A stretch of 64,000 bases of DNA from Undaria pinnatifida. Its lineage: Eukaryota > Sar > Phaeophyceae > Laminariales > Alariaceae. Location of the stretch: contig JABAKD010000005.1 of NCBI GenBank assembly GCA_012845835.1, positions 5,730,155 through 5,794,154 of the forward strand, given 5' to 3'. This document shows, one piece after another, positions 35,301-43,990 of this stretch. Under the pieces are notes generated by a model, which ran no database searches, was not told the origin of the DNA, and saw nothing but the letters and a program-made list of their open reading frames with translations. How positions within the stretch are numbered: the stretch's first letter is position 1; each line of letters opens with the position of its first letter. The position numbers and the translations under genes were made by a program.

Positions 35301-38300
35301 CCACTACGCTGACGGCCCGGGCGGGAGTATCGCAGAAGATTATCTAGAGGGAAGGTAGATGGAACTACTCAGAGTCTTCCAATGTATACACCCGCAATAG
35401 CACAGAGGACGCGGGTATAGCATCTATTAAACTATCAGAGATTGGAAAGTTGGGAAGGCAGCCAGGCCAAGGTACTGTATGGGGCCGAAAACCGTAGCAT
35501 CAGCGCGACCTCGGAGTCGGGGTATGTCAATGCTTTGTTACCGTTAGGGGTCTCGGTCGCCCCGAGACTGCGCATGTTAGAGTATCGGCCAGTTGGCCGG
35601 GGGGGGGGGGCTCTAGGGTTCAGGCAGTACGATAGGGTTAGGGTGTTACGCCAGTGGAGACTCCCGCCGCCATCGCCGCAGAGAACAATAATTTTGAAAA
35701 AATGACTATTCGAAGGATATACAACAAAGCAATATATTTCTTCGAAATCTCAGTTTTGTTCAAAACCGACGAATATTAATAATACTTATACGATACTGGG
35801 GAGTTCTACCGACGGATGGACGTTTAGGATCGGGTGCAAGGGGGAAAAGGTGATCACTCTCGAGACTTTACGCGTCTCACGCGGGTAGCCCTGCGAATAC
35901 AGCAGAGCACACGAGCGGAACGACACTTCCCTTGCCGATTGATACGCCTACAGTAGAAGCTAGTCTACTGCTGTGGTTTCTCCCGTCCGCCCGCCCCTTT
36001 CTTCTTTCAAATGTCGGTGGTGGAGCAGAGAGGGCACATATACAAGGTATTGGCCACACCGTACTTTGTTTACAATTATTGTTTGCTGTTGACTGGTAGT
36101 GATTCGGGGTTTGGGGTATGTCAATGGTTTGCTACCATTGGGGCCTCGGTCGCCCCGAGACTGCGCATGTTAGAGCCCCCCGGGGGGGGGGGGGGGGGGG
36201 GCTTGGGTTCTGGCAGTACGATAGGAGACTAGAAGTAGCGGCCGGTGTCGCGGCTTTCGTGTCACGCCAGTTGGGTCCCCCGCCCCCATCGCCGCAGAGA
36301 ACCATAATAAAAAAAACAGCATTTCGAAGGATATACAACAAAGCTGCGCGTTTGCATCATATTTTTTTTAGTGTCTTCCTCTGGTTTTCCCTCCTTGTAC
36401 CCCTATAATTTTCTATCGGATATATATCGCGTTACTACGTTACTGCTGTTGTATGGTAGCCTCCGTTTGTCCTCACGACCTTCGTCGGCTCTCTGTCACG
36501 CTGCTGTTGCTGTTGTGTACTGGTAAGGATATAACACATACATAATACGTGCAACACAGGACCAATCGTCCGCATTTCTTCGTATCGCTGCTGTAGGTTT
36601 ATTTTGCTTTTTCCAGCTGTACTCTTGATTTTTCAGCAACCATCTGTCAAGCTAGTGCTGTTTTGGCATCATAGCTTTCCTTGCCCAACACGAGCTTCGT
36701 CGGCTGCCTGTCATCCTACTGACAGTATTACTCGTGTATGAACAACGCATAGTCTGTCACGCTGCTGCTGTTGCCGTGTATTTGTGGTATCATACCTGCA
36801 TTTTTGCGCGGGGCACGAGCACGATCGTCTGGGATGTTTTTGTGTAGTCTATATCTTCTGATTTCCGTCGTTTTTTCTTCACCCTTGTACCATTGCTTTT
36901 TCGCACACCATCCGTCACGCTACTGTTGATTTTGCATCTAAACCCCCCTCACCCATGAGCGCCGTCGACTGTTTGTCAATCTGCTGCCACTGCTGTTCGT
37001 GTACGTATGATACAACGCAGCTTCTGCTGCGCTGTTTCGGTTGTGGTATCGTATGAACATCATGTATGCATGCACGCAGTACGAACACGATCGGGGGGAT
37101 TTCTTCGTGTTTTTTCGGCATTTTCTTCTTTTCCCTCTTACATCTTCCCATTTTTCATCGATTACCTGTCACGCCACTACCACTGCTGTTTTTGTATGAG
37201 AGCCTTCCTTTCCTGATCTTCATCGCCTGTCTGTCACGCTTCTGCCGCCATGGTTGTTCGTGTGCACGTTCAACAGCCACGTTGCTGCTGCTGTATCATA
37301 TGGTATCGTACATACGTACATGCGCGCAATACGACTGCGATCGTCTTGATTTCTTCGTATTACACCCGGCCTCCGGCCACAAATTTTTTTTTCACTTTGT
37401 ACCCGAAGCATCAGTTGGCAGAATTGATCAGTTTCCGAAACAACGGGGACTTGGAAAAAACGAATGCGACCCGCAATTCTTACCGTTTTTTCAACCCTTG
37501 ATTTTGTTTTTATAGTAAGCCTACCACATTTTTTTCAGAAAGTGCTTGCTTCACTGTGGACCTACCCCAATGGGGGCGCATTCCATGTACAAGTATACAC
37601 TCTACGCATTCCAAAAACTTCGTCGAAAAATCGGCGAAAAAATATCCCTGAAGTATCAAGGCGTCGATACGCTTGCATGGCGGCGGGATAAATCAACATT
37701 CTTAGCGCAACGAAGCAATTTAGCGCCAATCATCTCGGAACACAACGTGCTCCTGAGAGCCAATCTGAAAAATTAGTGCGAGGCTACAGGGTACAGATTT
37801 TCCTTTTGCTCACCTCCTTCGGAAGCCTGATACAAATGCGTGCTGCTTCGCCAACCTCCTTCGTAAGAATATCAGAAAAGGGTAGATCGCCGGCTGCGTA
37901 CACGCATAAGAAAGGAGTATCGACAGTCAGTTGCCCCGAATGTCATGGACGATGAGCAACAAAAGAGAGATGCAGCATGTAATATCAGACGGTAAAGCCA
38001 TATTCCTACGAACAAGACGCGACACCCTTATTTTGGACCAAGCTCAAAATTTGATGTGGGGAAGGGTGTGCCCTAACCTTCTGTACTAGTAATATTCCAG
38101 CATATGGTTCGGGCAACAGTCGATCCAAAGAGAATAAACTCGCGTACTGTACAATTTTAACGTGCATGTTGTCGGTGTGACAACCGGAACTCTACATAAA
38201 CACATTTTGAATAAGCTCCTTTTAAGAGAGACCCTTTTCCAAATGTCGCGTTCCATGTCGATACATTCACCAACCTGTGATACAACGCCAAAGTACAATT

Positions 38301-40301
38301 TCTTCAAACAAGGTATTGACTCAACTCCAGGCAATACACGATACAAAAACTCACTTGCACAAGACAAATCAAGCGTAGATACTCGGAACGTATCCGGCAG
38401 ATGCTTCACGAGGTGCAGCGTGCTGAGCTTGGAGCCATCCACCACACCTAGATCGACCACAAAGACAACACGAGTATCCTCCCCGCTGGGTTCGTCCACC
38501 CCAATCCCGCTGCTCATGAAGCTGGGTTTCAATGTCGTTTCGCTTGAAGATCGGCGCTGAACCATCTGCCTTTCTGCGGAGAACATTTCGAGCAACAGAG
38601 TAGCCCTCGCTATGCACCCTTGTCGCACTGCAGGCCGGCTCTCGTCGGCTTCTCCTGGGCCGTGCCCAAATAAACACACCTCAAATACATTGGTCCCCTC
38701 AAGACCACGCAAGGATTGGAGTCCCCCCTGGGTGCACATTCTCTCCAATGAAGTTGTCATCCACTCTACTCCGTCTACTGTTAGCATTACGCAAAGTGTG
38801 CTTCCACAGGCATTTTCGTGGAGGAGAGGTGCGCCTGACACGTCGATCTCGAGGTTATCTCTCTTCCTCAGCTCTGTATCTCGCGTTATTCTCACGTGGA
38901 TGTTGCTGTGGCTAGCACTGATGATCGAACCATCCTGCGGAGAGACAAGCCTAACGTTATGGCTCAATGGTACAAACGCCTCAGCATCGCTGCTGTCATA
39001 ATACGCTCGCGGTGAGTCGGTGTCTTCTCGCGACGTAACCAAGTCAAAAACCAAACGGGTTGTCCGCCCTGCCGATATGCACGCGACCTTAGCTCCGTCT
39101 CCTGTTGGTGCCACAACCCCGTCTTTCGTCGAGTGCAGCAGCCAACCTTCGTCGTGGGGAAACCCATAAGCTGTACAAGATCCGTCGATGGAGATTGGAC
39201 TGCTTGCAAGTGTTACCAAGGAATGTCCTGCGTTGTCGTGGAGCATCCTGCAGCGCTCATCGCTTACGTGAGACCACGACAAAATTCCCGCGTTGTTGTT
39301 CGCGGTTCGAAGGCGGTAAGACCCCTCACAGGTAGCCAGAGTACCGGGCAGCATCGAAATTGCCACCGCAGCGCAAGCTGCGCAAATCACGTAGGAGAGT
39401 ACGGTATGGTACGAGCACAGGGTCACGGCGTGCTACTACTATTGAATATAGAGTTAACACGAACTTAACGGGTTTCTTCCCAGCTTCGGCACATACATGA
39501 ATTATCGCACAAGAATTACGACCGTTCACTTCCCGGATCAATTGCTAACTGCGGGCAGCACTCACGAATCCAGTGTGATTGCAACAAGTGTTGGGGGCTC
39601 TCTAATGTCGCTTTATCGTTGGTGGATTCCATGCCAAAGGTATCGTATTGTAAGCCCCGTGTCGCTCTGTTCTGATTGCGTCGGGCGTTCGCAGCACGAC
39701 ACCAATGTTGGCGAAAATGTAAGCACCATTTTGTGTTCATATAAATATTTCAACGGGTTTTTACTATTTCGTTCACAGTGGTGTATCTAACGGGAAGCTT
39801 ACCTGGACAGGCGACCGAGACAACATTCTCGACTTCTTCGAATACAGATACGCTCTGCGGGACATATCTTTGCCATCGAGAGCTTCTTGACGGGGGCAAG
39901 TCAGGGGCACCTTCCACGAATGCGAGAAATACGCCCAAGCCGTATTCCCCAATCGTCCACACACGCTCGTCCATTTGCCACGAAAGCAGCAAATAGTGCG
40001 TGCCTTCCGACGTGCTAATCCAAGCCGGTATCCCGTTTATCTCGGTCAGCTCGTCGACCAGGGTGTAGTCCCCATCCAACGGACCCAGCCCTTCGATGCT
40101 AATTATGCCGCATGCTGGGCTGAACTGGGCGCTTGGAAATACCTTTGCGGCTGCTGGATCCACGGGTATTGTTGCTCTCGCTATAGATTCGACCTGTGAC
40201 GCTCCGGCGACGACCTCGAGAAGCGCCCAGCAGCACATAAGCAGAAGCATCCAGTACCAGCATAGACTCCGACCGAAATCGTGCTTCATGGATGGCCACA
40301 T
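28233..40301 (-). CDS. Whole gene model: signal-anchored multidomain GT4 glycosyltransferase, three exons
   Basis: Exons 40301-39803, 39377-38275 and 29318-28233 are phase-compatible (phase 1, then phase 0) and add up to 895 codons plus stop. Domain order: membrane/signal anchor (residues 12-33); two related roughly 90-residue modules (about 62-150 and 167-270) sharing PAC, an I-S-x-G-x-L core, a (D/E)G-x-Y-x-L turn and an NGIPAW/AGILSW step; a beta-sandwich region (307-431); then a GT4 Rossmann pair (469-895). The likely place is the Golgi/ER lumen, acting on a polysaccharide or glycoprotein. The joins are inferred. The exon 1-2 junction is supported because it aligns the second module with the first. 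Intron 2 (29319-38274) holds the YR retroelement, and its donor CAG|GTTGGT is unusual, so an unrecognised small exon is possible. Confidence 0.65.
29990..30222 (+). repeat. YR element repeat A1
   Basis: Begins TATTTCTTCGAAATCTC and ends GCCTACTGTTGTGG. It matches A2 (35734-35977) at about 85 percent by eye. Shared words include GTTTTGTTCAAAACCGACGA, ACGATACTGGGG, AATACAGCAGAGCACAC (GAGTACAG in A1) and CCTTGCCGATTGATA. Confidence 0.85.
30346..31747 (+). pseudogene. YR element ORF1 (gag-like) with CCCH zinc finger
   Basis: An early acidic, Ser/Pro-rich stretch (from about 30346) shifts frame near 30645 into an alpha-helical core (to about 31036). After further disruption, the frame from about 31207 reads LDAYIKGGRLINADVL and then a zinc finger, C-x8-C-x5-C-x3-H, at 31310-31369, followed by a basic step (AQRRGAALKRW) and a long Gly/Ser-rich tail to the stop at 31747. 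The CCCH finger presumably packages element RNA; this is inference from position and motif. A 70-bp tandem duplication at 31057-31196 breaks the reading frame between core and finger. The reverse strand of the Gly/Ser tail gives a long Pro-rich ORF, which is a shadow. Confidence 0.65.
31057..31196 (+). repeat. 70-bp tandem duplication inside the YR gag region
   Basis: Copies 31057-31126 and 31127-31196 both run from GACATCTGCT to CCGGGGCCGCATT, with a few substitutions. Because 70 is not a multiple of three, the second copy shifts the frame. Confidence 0.9.
32215..33120 (+). pseudogene. YR element reverse transcriptase
   Basis: Frames change at least twice. The first segment (32245-32600) reads PRTIHHLTF, NADTSFEQAPP and then FSKIDATEAFRQ, which carries the first catalytic Asp of the palm. 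It continues GAPVFGYGFHEWGVADRRLQFGW. The second segment has RYYVDDGVLVE (about 32798-32830), the YVDD box holding the second and third catalytic Asp. The third (from about 32960) has LDWDISTVAWTISV, the expected primer-grip/thumb region, then a long helix. These motifs and their order match DIRS/Ngaro-type RTs. The copy cannot make a full protein because of the shifts near 32590-32640 and 32830-32860. Confidence 0.8.
33380..34300 (+). pseudogene. YR element RNase H domain
   Basis: FFLRSDASGDAMGGC (about 33387-33432) carries the first catalytic Asp. After several interruptions, SINVFEFVG (about 34033) is followed by RGDNTSAVQLLS (about 34135-34170) with a later Asp, and by LHVAGVENTIADGIS (about 34260-34303), the usual RNase H end. 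At least three frame changes separate these pieces. The last piece lies in the same frame as the recombinase, so in an intact element RNase H and recombinase were probably one polyprotein. Confidence 0.7.
34300..35446 (+). pseudogene. YR element tyrosine recombinase
   Basis: The N-terminal SAM-like core-binding half (about 34420-34784) starts APSSHRAYKLSFRSW. A shift leads to the catalytic half (34836-35123), with LGSFFVASSHEIF at the place of the first-Arg box, then TNIEVRFRGHKGDQ. The third frame (35126-) holds VGHHSLRIGEATTL, the conserved His-x-x-Arg box. A TAG at 35345-35347 follows QKII, just before REGRW, where Gln is usual in relatives. Past it the frame reads SSNVYTRNS, with the nucleophilic Tyr at 35387-35389. 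So His, Arg and Tyr survive; the first Arg of the usual R-H-R-Y set is not seen (Ser in SSHEIF). Confidence 0.75.
35510..36345 (+). repeat. YR element right end: B1, A2, B2
   Basis: B1 (about 35517-35730) and B2 (about 36112-36345) share GGGGTATGTCAATG, CTCGGTCGCCCCGAGACTGC, CAGTACGATAGG, CATCGCCGCAGAGAAC and CGAAGGATATACAACAAAGC. A2 (35734-35977) lies between them. B2 lacks the end of the recombinase ORF and has a run of about 20 G. The B-to-A junction at 35730 has the same ACAAAGC/TATTTCTTCG edges that bound the outer ends at 36339 and 29990. This is consistent with replication through a circular intermediate. Confidence 0.85.
36346..38080. other. Intron 2 sequence with a degenerate minisatellite
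   Basis: From about 36450 to 37300, variants of the segment CTGTCACGCTGCTG(C/T)TG ... GTGTA(C/T) recur six times at about 90-300 bp (36495, 36645, 36750, 36915, 36975, 37165, 37225), each near a GTCGGCTG or ATCGTC word. This is an old, diverged tandem array. I found no exon in it, although a short one belonging to the glycosyltransferase cannot be ruled out. Confidence 0.5.
38275..39377 (-). CDS. Exon 2 of the GT4 glycosyltransferase (second module, beta-sandwich, first Rossmann strand)
   Basis: Bounded by an acceptor at 39378 (GATTTGCGCAG, with a pyrimidine-rich tract) and a CAG|GTTGGT donor at 38274. It encodes residues 167-534: a PAC-A module mirroring the one in exon 1, a Cys-containing stretch, a beta-sandwich-like region with VRLVSPQDGSII and CVMLTVDGVEW, and LRGLEGTNVFEVCLFG. 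The last is a pattern seen before catalytic domains in secreted algal enzymes. It ends in the first GT4 strand, RVVFVVDLGVVDGSKLS. No frameshift occurs. If exon 2 began a separate gene, its only in-frame start near the hydrophobic segment would be GTG (39426) just after a stop, which argues for splicing instead. Confidence 0.7.
39803..40301 (-). CDS. Exon 1 of the GT4 glycosyltransferase (signal anchor and first module)
   Basis: ATG at 40301, with a second Met at residue 5. Residues 12-33 form a strongly hydrophobic segment rich in Leu, Trp and Cys, flanked by Arg/Lys at the N-side: a type II anchor or signal peptide. Residues 62-150 form a module with CGIISIEG, LDGDYTL, HYLLLSW and RVWTIG. 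This pattern resembles the small DGxY-W repeats of many secreted marine algal proteins, whose function is unknown to me. The donor CAG|GTAAGC at 39802 is textbook and leaves phase 1, matching the exon 2 acceptor. It is expected to face the secretory lumen. Confidence 0.75.
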
Positions 40302-40525
40302 AGGACAGATCTACGGATTTTTCCAGCAGGACCTGTTGCAGTGCCACACAGCTGAAGGCCACGCCCAGTGGCGCCGTTCCTTGATTCTGCTCCAAGATAC
40401 GGGTAAACTCTCCCCGGGCGGCGAAAAACGGATGCTTACATTGGAACACCCATATTTTGATTGTGATACAACCAGGCAGCCCATTCCAAGTGGCCAGCGC
40501 GGCCACTTTGCTAACCTTCGTTACC
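40302..40525. promoter_or_regulatory. Bidirectional promoter region, 224 bp
   Basis: This lies between the ATG of the minus-strand glycosyltransferase and the ATG of the plus-strand TFIIA-like exon. No TATA box at a standard distance is obvious on either side. Both genes must start transcription within or across this short gap, so shared regulation is likely. That is inference from spacing only. Confidence 0.5.
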
Positions 40526-40648
40526 ATGGACGCTATCTATCATAGAACCCATCTTGGTGATTCTCTACTGCACGCCTTGCAGCATCTGTGTGTGGCTGGA
40601 GAGCTGGAGGGTGCTGAGGCGCGGAGGATCATCGCCGATTTCAATGAG
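40526..40648 (+). CDS. First exon of a TFIIA small-subunit (gamma) homologue
   Basis: A TTACCATGG start leads into 41 codons ending at a GAG|GTACCT donor (phase 0). The peptide has the TFIIA-gamma N-terminal helical pattern: Y-x-R-T-x-LG-x-SL, a second helix ending in a Gly-x-Leu turn (AGELEG), and a third helix ending IIADFNE where relatives have (V/I)L-x-QFDK. TFIIA gamma binds TBP-TATA together with the alpha/beta subunit. The second exon (beta-barrel with the FCDNVWTF box) is not found in the next kilobases, which are full of repeats. Either intron 1 is long or the copy is broken. Function assigned by pattern only. Confidence 0.6.
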
Positions 40649-41747
40649 GTACCTGGTACGCTTTTTTCAGAAATACGGTACGAGTACCTCGTACAGATTA
40701 TTGATACATGTAGCAGTCCTACTACTTGCTGTACAGTAGTACCTTTATGTACCGCTATTGATACCGTGTATCATACCTCGTACTCGTACGACGAGTACAG
40801 CAGCACCGGCATGTGTTGTAGGCGTTTGAGGCTATGTAAGGCCAATGCGTTACAACATAGAGCACAGAGGTAGTGCACCAATGATGGACGCTGGCTGGGC
40901 TCACCAATGCTTCGGTCTGCTTGCTCCCCATGATCGCTACGTAGGGCTTAGATTGTCGCTCCTGGACTACGATAAGGACTGTGAGCTGCGAGCAATCTGG
41001 TTCCAGCAACAAGCAGAAAGTTACGGGGGACAACGAGCGAAAACGCAGTGGTTTTGGGGAGTTTTTTTGTTGAAATTGAAAAACGTCAGCTGTGAGTACG
41101 ACCGATTGAATGGTTGAAACTCAACTTTGCAAGCAGCGTGGAAGCCGGAAAACGAATTTGTCAGGAGTGTCCGTTATGCCAAGGAGATTATATTGCTACA
41201 ACTGCAGTAGTTCTCCTTGATCTTGTTTGTTTTTTTGCTTTCGGCAATTTTGACCGAAAAAAGAAAACTACGGACGAAAAAGAAAACAAGCAAAAACGGC
41301 GAAAGATAACACTATTAATGACTTTTTTTTTTTTTTTTTTCCTTTTTATCCTCCGGCGGATGGGGAAAAATAAAGCTTTAGCTCACCACACTTCCGCGTA
41401 TTTTCATACGCGTCGTGTGTCGATTTAACTCAGTTGCTTTCGCAGCCCAACGCTAGCTGGCGCACCCTTCGAGTCCCATTGTAGGTATAGCGTAAGCTGT
41501 CCCTATCAGTGGTCCTCGTTACAATTAATAACGTTATTAATCTGTGGTCATGAAGAACAACCCTGTCAAATGTCGTGTTCCAACTCTTTACAACCAGCCA
41601 TGGCGCTTTCGTGGTTTCTTGAAAAAGGAAGTTTACCCTGCGTCGTGTAGAAAATGTGCAATTCTAGTAAAAAACAGGCGCAAAATGGGCCAAAAATTGG
41701 TCTGGGCTGTTTCCTGTGCGATCCGATTTCGCGCTTCAGGTCATCTC
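40649..41747. other. Intron or intergenic sequence; one mini-element copy
   Basis: Begins with GTACCTGGTACG, a member of the dispersed palindrome, which here supplies the splice donor. A copy of the dispersed mini-element (AACGTCAGCTGTGAGTACGA ... CTTTGCAAGCAGCGT) is at 41084-41143. A run of 19 T lies near 41323. No second TFIIA exon is seen. Confidence 0.5.
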
Positions 41748-42183
41748 TTATAAATAGCGAATCCGAATCCGAAAATGAGATGGATTTTCGGGTGGCAGAA
41801 TCAGACGGGCAAAATCGGATCGACGACCCTTAGGCCATCTCTTATAATCGCGTATTCGAAACAGAAAATGAACATATTCGGATCGCATGTCCTGTTTGGC
41901 TATCTTATAGACCCGAAATGGCGATTGTTCAGGCTTTCGTTTTCGGACGTCGTTTTCGGATGGGCCTCAAGTAGAAAAAGGGGGTCCATTTTTTTATGAA
42001 ATTCCATCCGAAAATTACATCCGGATTTGGTTCTACAGATGTCATGGAAGGCAACAAGCGTGGTAACAAGTCGAAAACAGGGTAGTAATACTGCTGTATA
42101 GTAGCAGTAGTACAAGACGCAAGACACACGCATCAGACTCATCGATCTGTCTGCTGAGCAAGCAACACGTATCATAGGGGTGC

Positions 42184-42591
42184 TTGTGCTACTGCTGCTG
42201 TGTCCCGCTACCCGCTGGCACACTCCTCGGGTATCACCACGAGCCGATGGGAATGAATAGTAGTGATGGCGACTATGAGAGCCTTGCCACTCTCCTCGCA
42301 GTCGCGATTGCAGCATTCGCCAAACACACGACACACACTACTGCTACATACTCGTATTTGTCGAGGACGAGGACAGCCAGCCACCGTCTGCGACAGATGT
42401 CGTTGATGCACGAGACCGACGGGAGCGAGGGGGAAGACGTCCCTCCTCGCGTGAAGCGCACGCGGCGTTTTCCCTGGGCCCACCTACAAATCATCATCTG
42501 CGTGTGCTCTGAGATTCTCTGGTCGGGCGAACTCGTGGGAGTGCGTAGTCGAGCGATCGCCGTTGTTGATTATTTTAAGAAATTGTTCTAA
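42184..42591 (+). other. Conserved small ORF in TIR element copy A
   Basis: The translated stretch after SYLSRTRT contains MSLMHE, SEGEDVPPRVKRTRR, HLQIIICVCSEILW and GEL. The corresponding part of copy D (minus strand, about 52552-52250) keeps MSLLMHE, SEGEDNPPRVKRTRR, HLQSLICVCAEMLW and EL. Copy C (43.33-43.55 kb) has the same DNA with frameshifts. A Lys/Arg-rich nuclear-localisation-like patch follows an acidic one. Either the elements carry a fragment of a real gene or the reading frame happens to survive between recent copies. Confidence 0.4.
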
Positions 42592-42686
42592 CGACGTCAG
42601 CTGTGAGTTCGACGAAATTAGGGTCGATACTCATCTTTGCAAGCTGCGTACTACATCGATCGCCCGTTTTTAATAAGCTTCATGAG
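42573..42686 (+). mobile_element. Dispersed mini-element inserted in copy A (filled site)
   Basis: Copy A has about 115 extra bases relative to copies C and D between GATCGCCGTTGTTG and TTTTTC(A/G). The insert contains CGTCAGCTGTGAGTTCGACG and CTTTGCAAGCTGCGT. Flanks show a possible 5-6 bp target duplication, ATTTTT. The same core is at 22605-22668, 41084-41143 and 63756-63820 (inverted), and its ends are near 1610 and 23868. Confidence 0.6.
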
Positions 42687-42754
42687 TCATTTTTCACGAG
42701 GGCTTTCTTCAAAAACCAACCTGTAAATTCGGGTTTCATTATAAGGGTCGTCGA

Positions 42755-43990
42755 TAGCGGGACACAGCAGCAGCTGCACGACTACGCCTATTGTACATGT
42801 TGTTTGCTCAGCAGACAGATAGATCTGTCTGATGCCTGTGTCTTGTGTTTTGTACTGCTACGGTACTACTTCTGTTTTCGACTTTTTGCCAAGCTTGTTG
42901 CCTCCCAGGACATGTGTAAAACCAAATTCGGATTTTTTTTGTTCGGGTAGGGATTTCATCCGAAAACGGACCCCCTTTTTCTGCTGGAGGCCGACCCGAA
43001 AACGACACCCGAAAATGCAAGCCTGGAAAATCATCAGCTTCGGGTCTATTAAGATAGGCAAGCCGGTTTTGCGACCCGGAAACGTTCATTTTCGGATCCA
43101 GAAAAGGTGTTATAAGAGATGGCCTCAGGCCATCCCTCGTAATAGCGTATCCGAATCCGAAAGTAGAATGGATTTTCGGGTCGCAGAATTAGACGGGCTG
43201 AATCGGATCGACCACTCTTATAATGAGACCCGAATTAAGACATTGTTTTTTTGACAGAGTTGTCACGAAAAATAACCAACAACGGCGATCGCTCGACTAC
43301 GTACTCGCACGAGTTCGCCTCACCAGAGCATCTCAGCTCACACGCACATGAAGCTTTTTAGGTTGGGCGAGGGAAACACGACGTTGCGCGTCACGCGGCA
43401 AGGGTTGTCTTCCCCCTCGCTCCCGTCGATCTAGTGCGTCAACAGCGACTAGTGCGTCAACAGCGACGTGTCGCAGACGACCGCTGTCCTCGTCCTCGAC
43501 AGGTTCGAGTAGAATTAGTGTTGTCTTGTGCTTGCCGACTGCTGCCATCGCGACTGTGAGGAGAGTGGCAAGGCTCTCGTAGTCGTCACCATCACCATCG
43601 ACTCGTGGTCAGGCCCGAGGAGATGTGTGCCGGTGGATAGCGCGACACAGCAGCAGCACCACGAGTACGCCTACGATATGTGTTGCTTGCGCAGCAGATG
43701 CGTGTGTCTGATGCATGTCTGGTGTCTTGTACTACTGTAGTACTGGTGCTGTTTGCTGCTTGTTTCCGCGCTTGTTACCTCCCTTGACATGTGTAAAACC
43801 AACTCTGGATGCCATTTTCGAATGGGGATTTCGTCCGAAAAATGAACCCCCTTTTTCGGGTGGAGGCCGACCTCAAAACGATATCCGAAAATGGAAACCT
43901 GAAAAATCACCAGTTTCGGGTCTAAAAGATAGGAAAATCGGTTTTGAGATTCGGATTCAGAATCGGTGTTTTAAGAGATGGTCTCAGACT
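42755..43990 (+). mobile_element. TIR element copies B (partial, 42755-43140) and C (43140-43990)
   Basis: Copy B begins GATAGCGGGACACAGCAGCAG and runs to GTTCATTTTCGG and GGTGTTATAAGAGATGGCC. Copy C starts at AATAGCGTATCCGAATCCG and ends near TTTTAAGAGATGG. In both, the same order is found as in copy D: a (C)AGCAG-rich patch, TGTGTCTGATGC, TTGTACTAC, ACATGTGTAAAACCAA, a CCCCCTTTTTC patch, CCGAAAA(C/T) words and a terminal TTCATTTTC. Confidence 0.6.

Larger units (their letters stand above)
29990..36345 (+). mobile_element. Tyrosine-recombinase retrotransposon (Ngaro/PAT-like) with split direct repeats
   Basis: Order on the plus strand: A1 repeat, gag-like ORF with CCCH zinc finger, reverse transcriptase with a YVDD box, RNase H, tyrosine recombinase, B1, A2, B2. 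The A1-ORFs-B1-A2-B2 layout is the split-direct-repeat architecture of YR retroelements (PAT, Ngaro, VIPER, TOC), which integrate by a recombinase instead of a DDE integrase. I see no adenine-methylase domain between RNase H and recombinase, which favours Ngaro-like over DIRS/PAT. As expected for this class, no target duplication was identified. Several frameshifts and a stop at 35345 make the copy defective. It lies antisense in intron 2 of the glycosyltransferase gene. Confidence 0.85.
41748..42755 (-). mobile_element. Nonautonomous TIR element, copies A (41832-42755) and a solo end (41748-41831)
   Basis: The end sequence CATCTCTTATAAtaGCGtATcCGAA recurs at 41750, 41835, 43127 and 52074. 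The interior shares with the other copies the words GGGGGTCCATTTT, ACATCCGGATTTGGTT, and the GGGCACAGCAG-type mid-part in reverse. Copy A is in reverse orientation relative to copies C and D. Its far end stops where copy B begins. No transposase is visible, so mobility would depend on another element. Confidence 0.65.

Noticed and set aside
38275..39426. Exon 2 as a separate gene starting at GTG 39426
   Set aside because: A GTG start is unusual for a nuclear gene and a stop lies just upstream. A phase-matched acceptor at 39378 joins it to exon 1 and aligns the modules.
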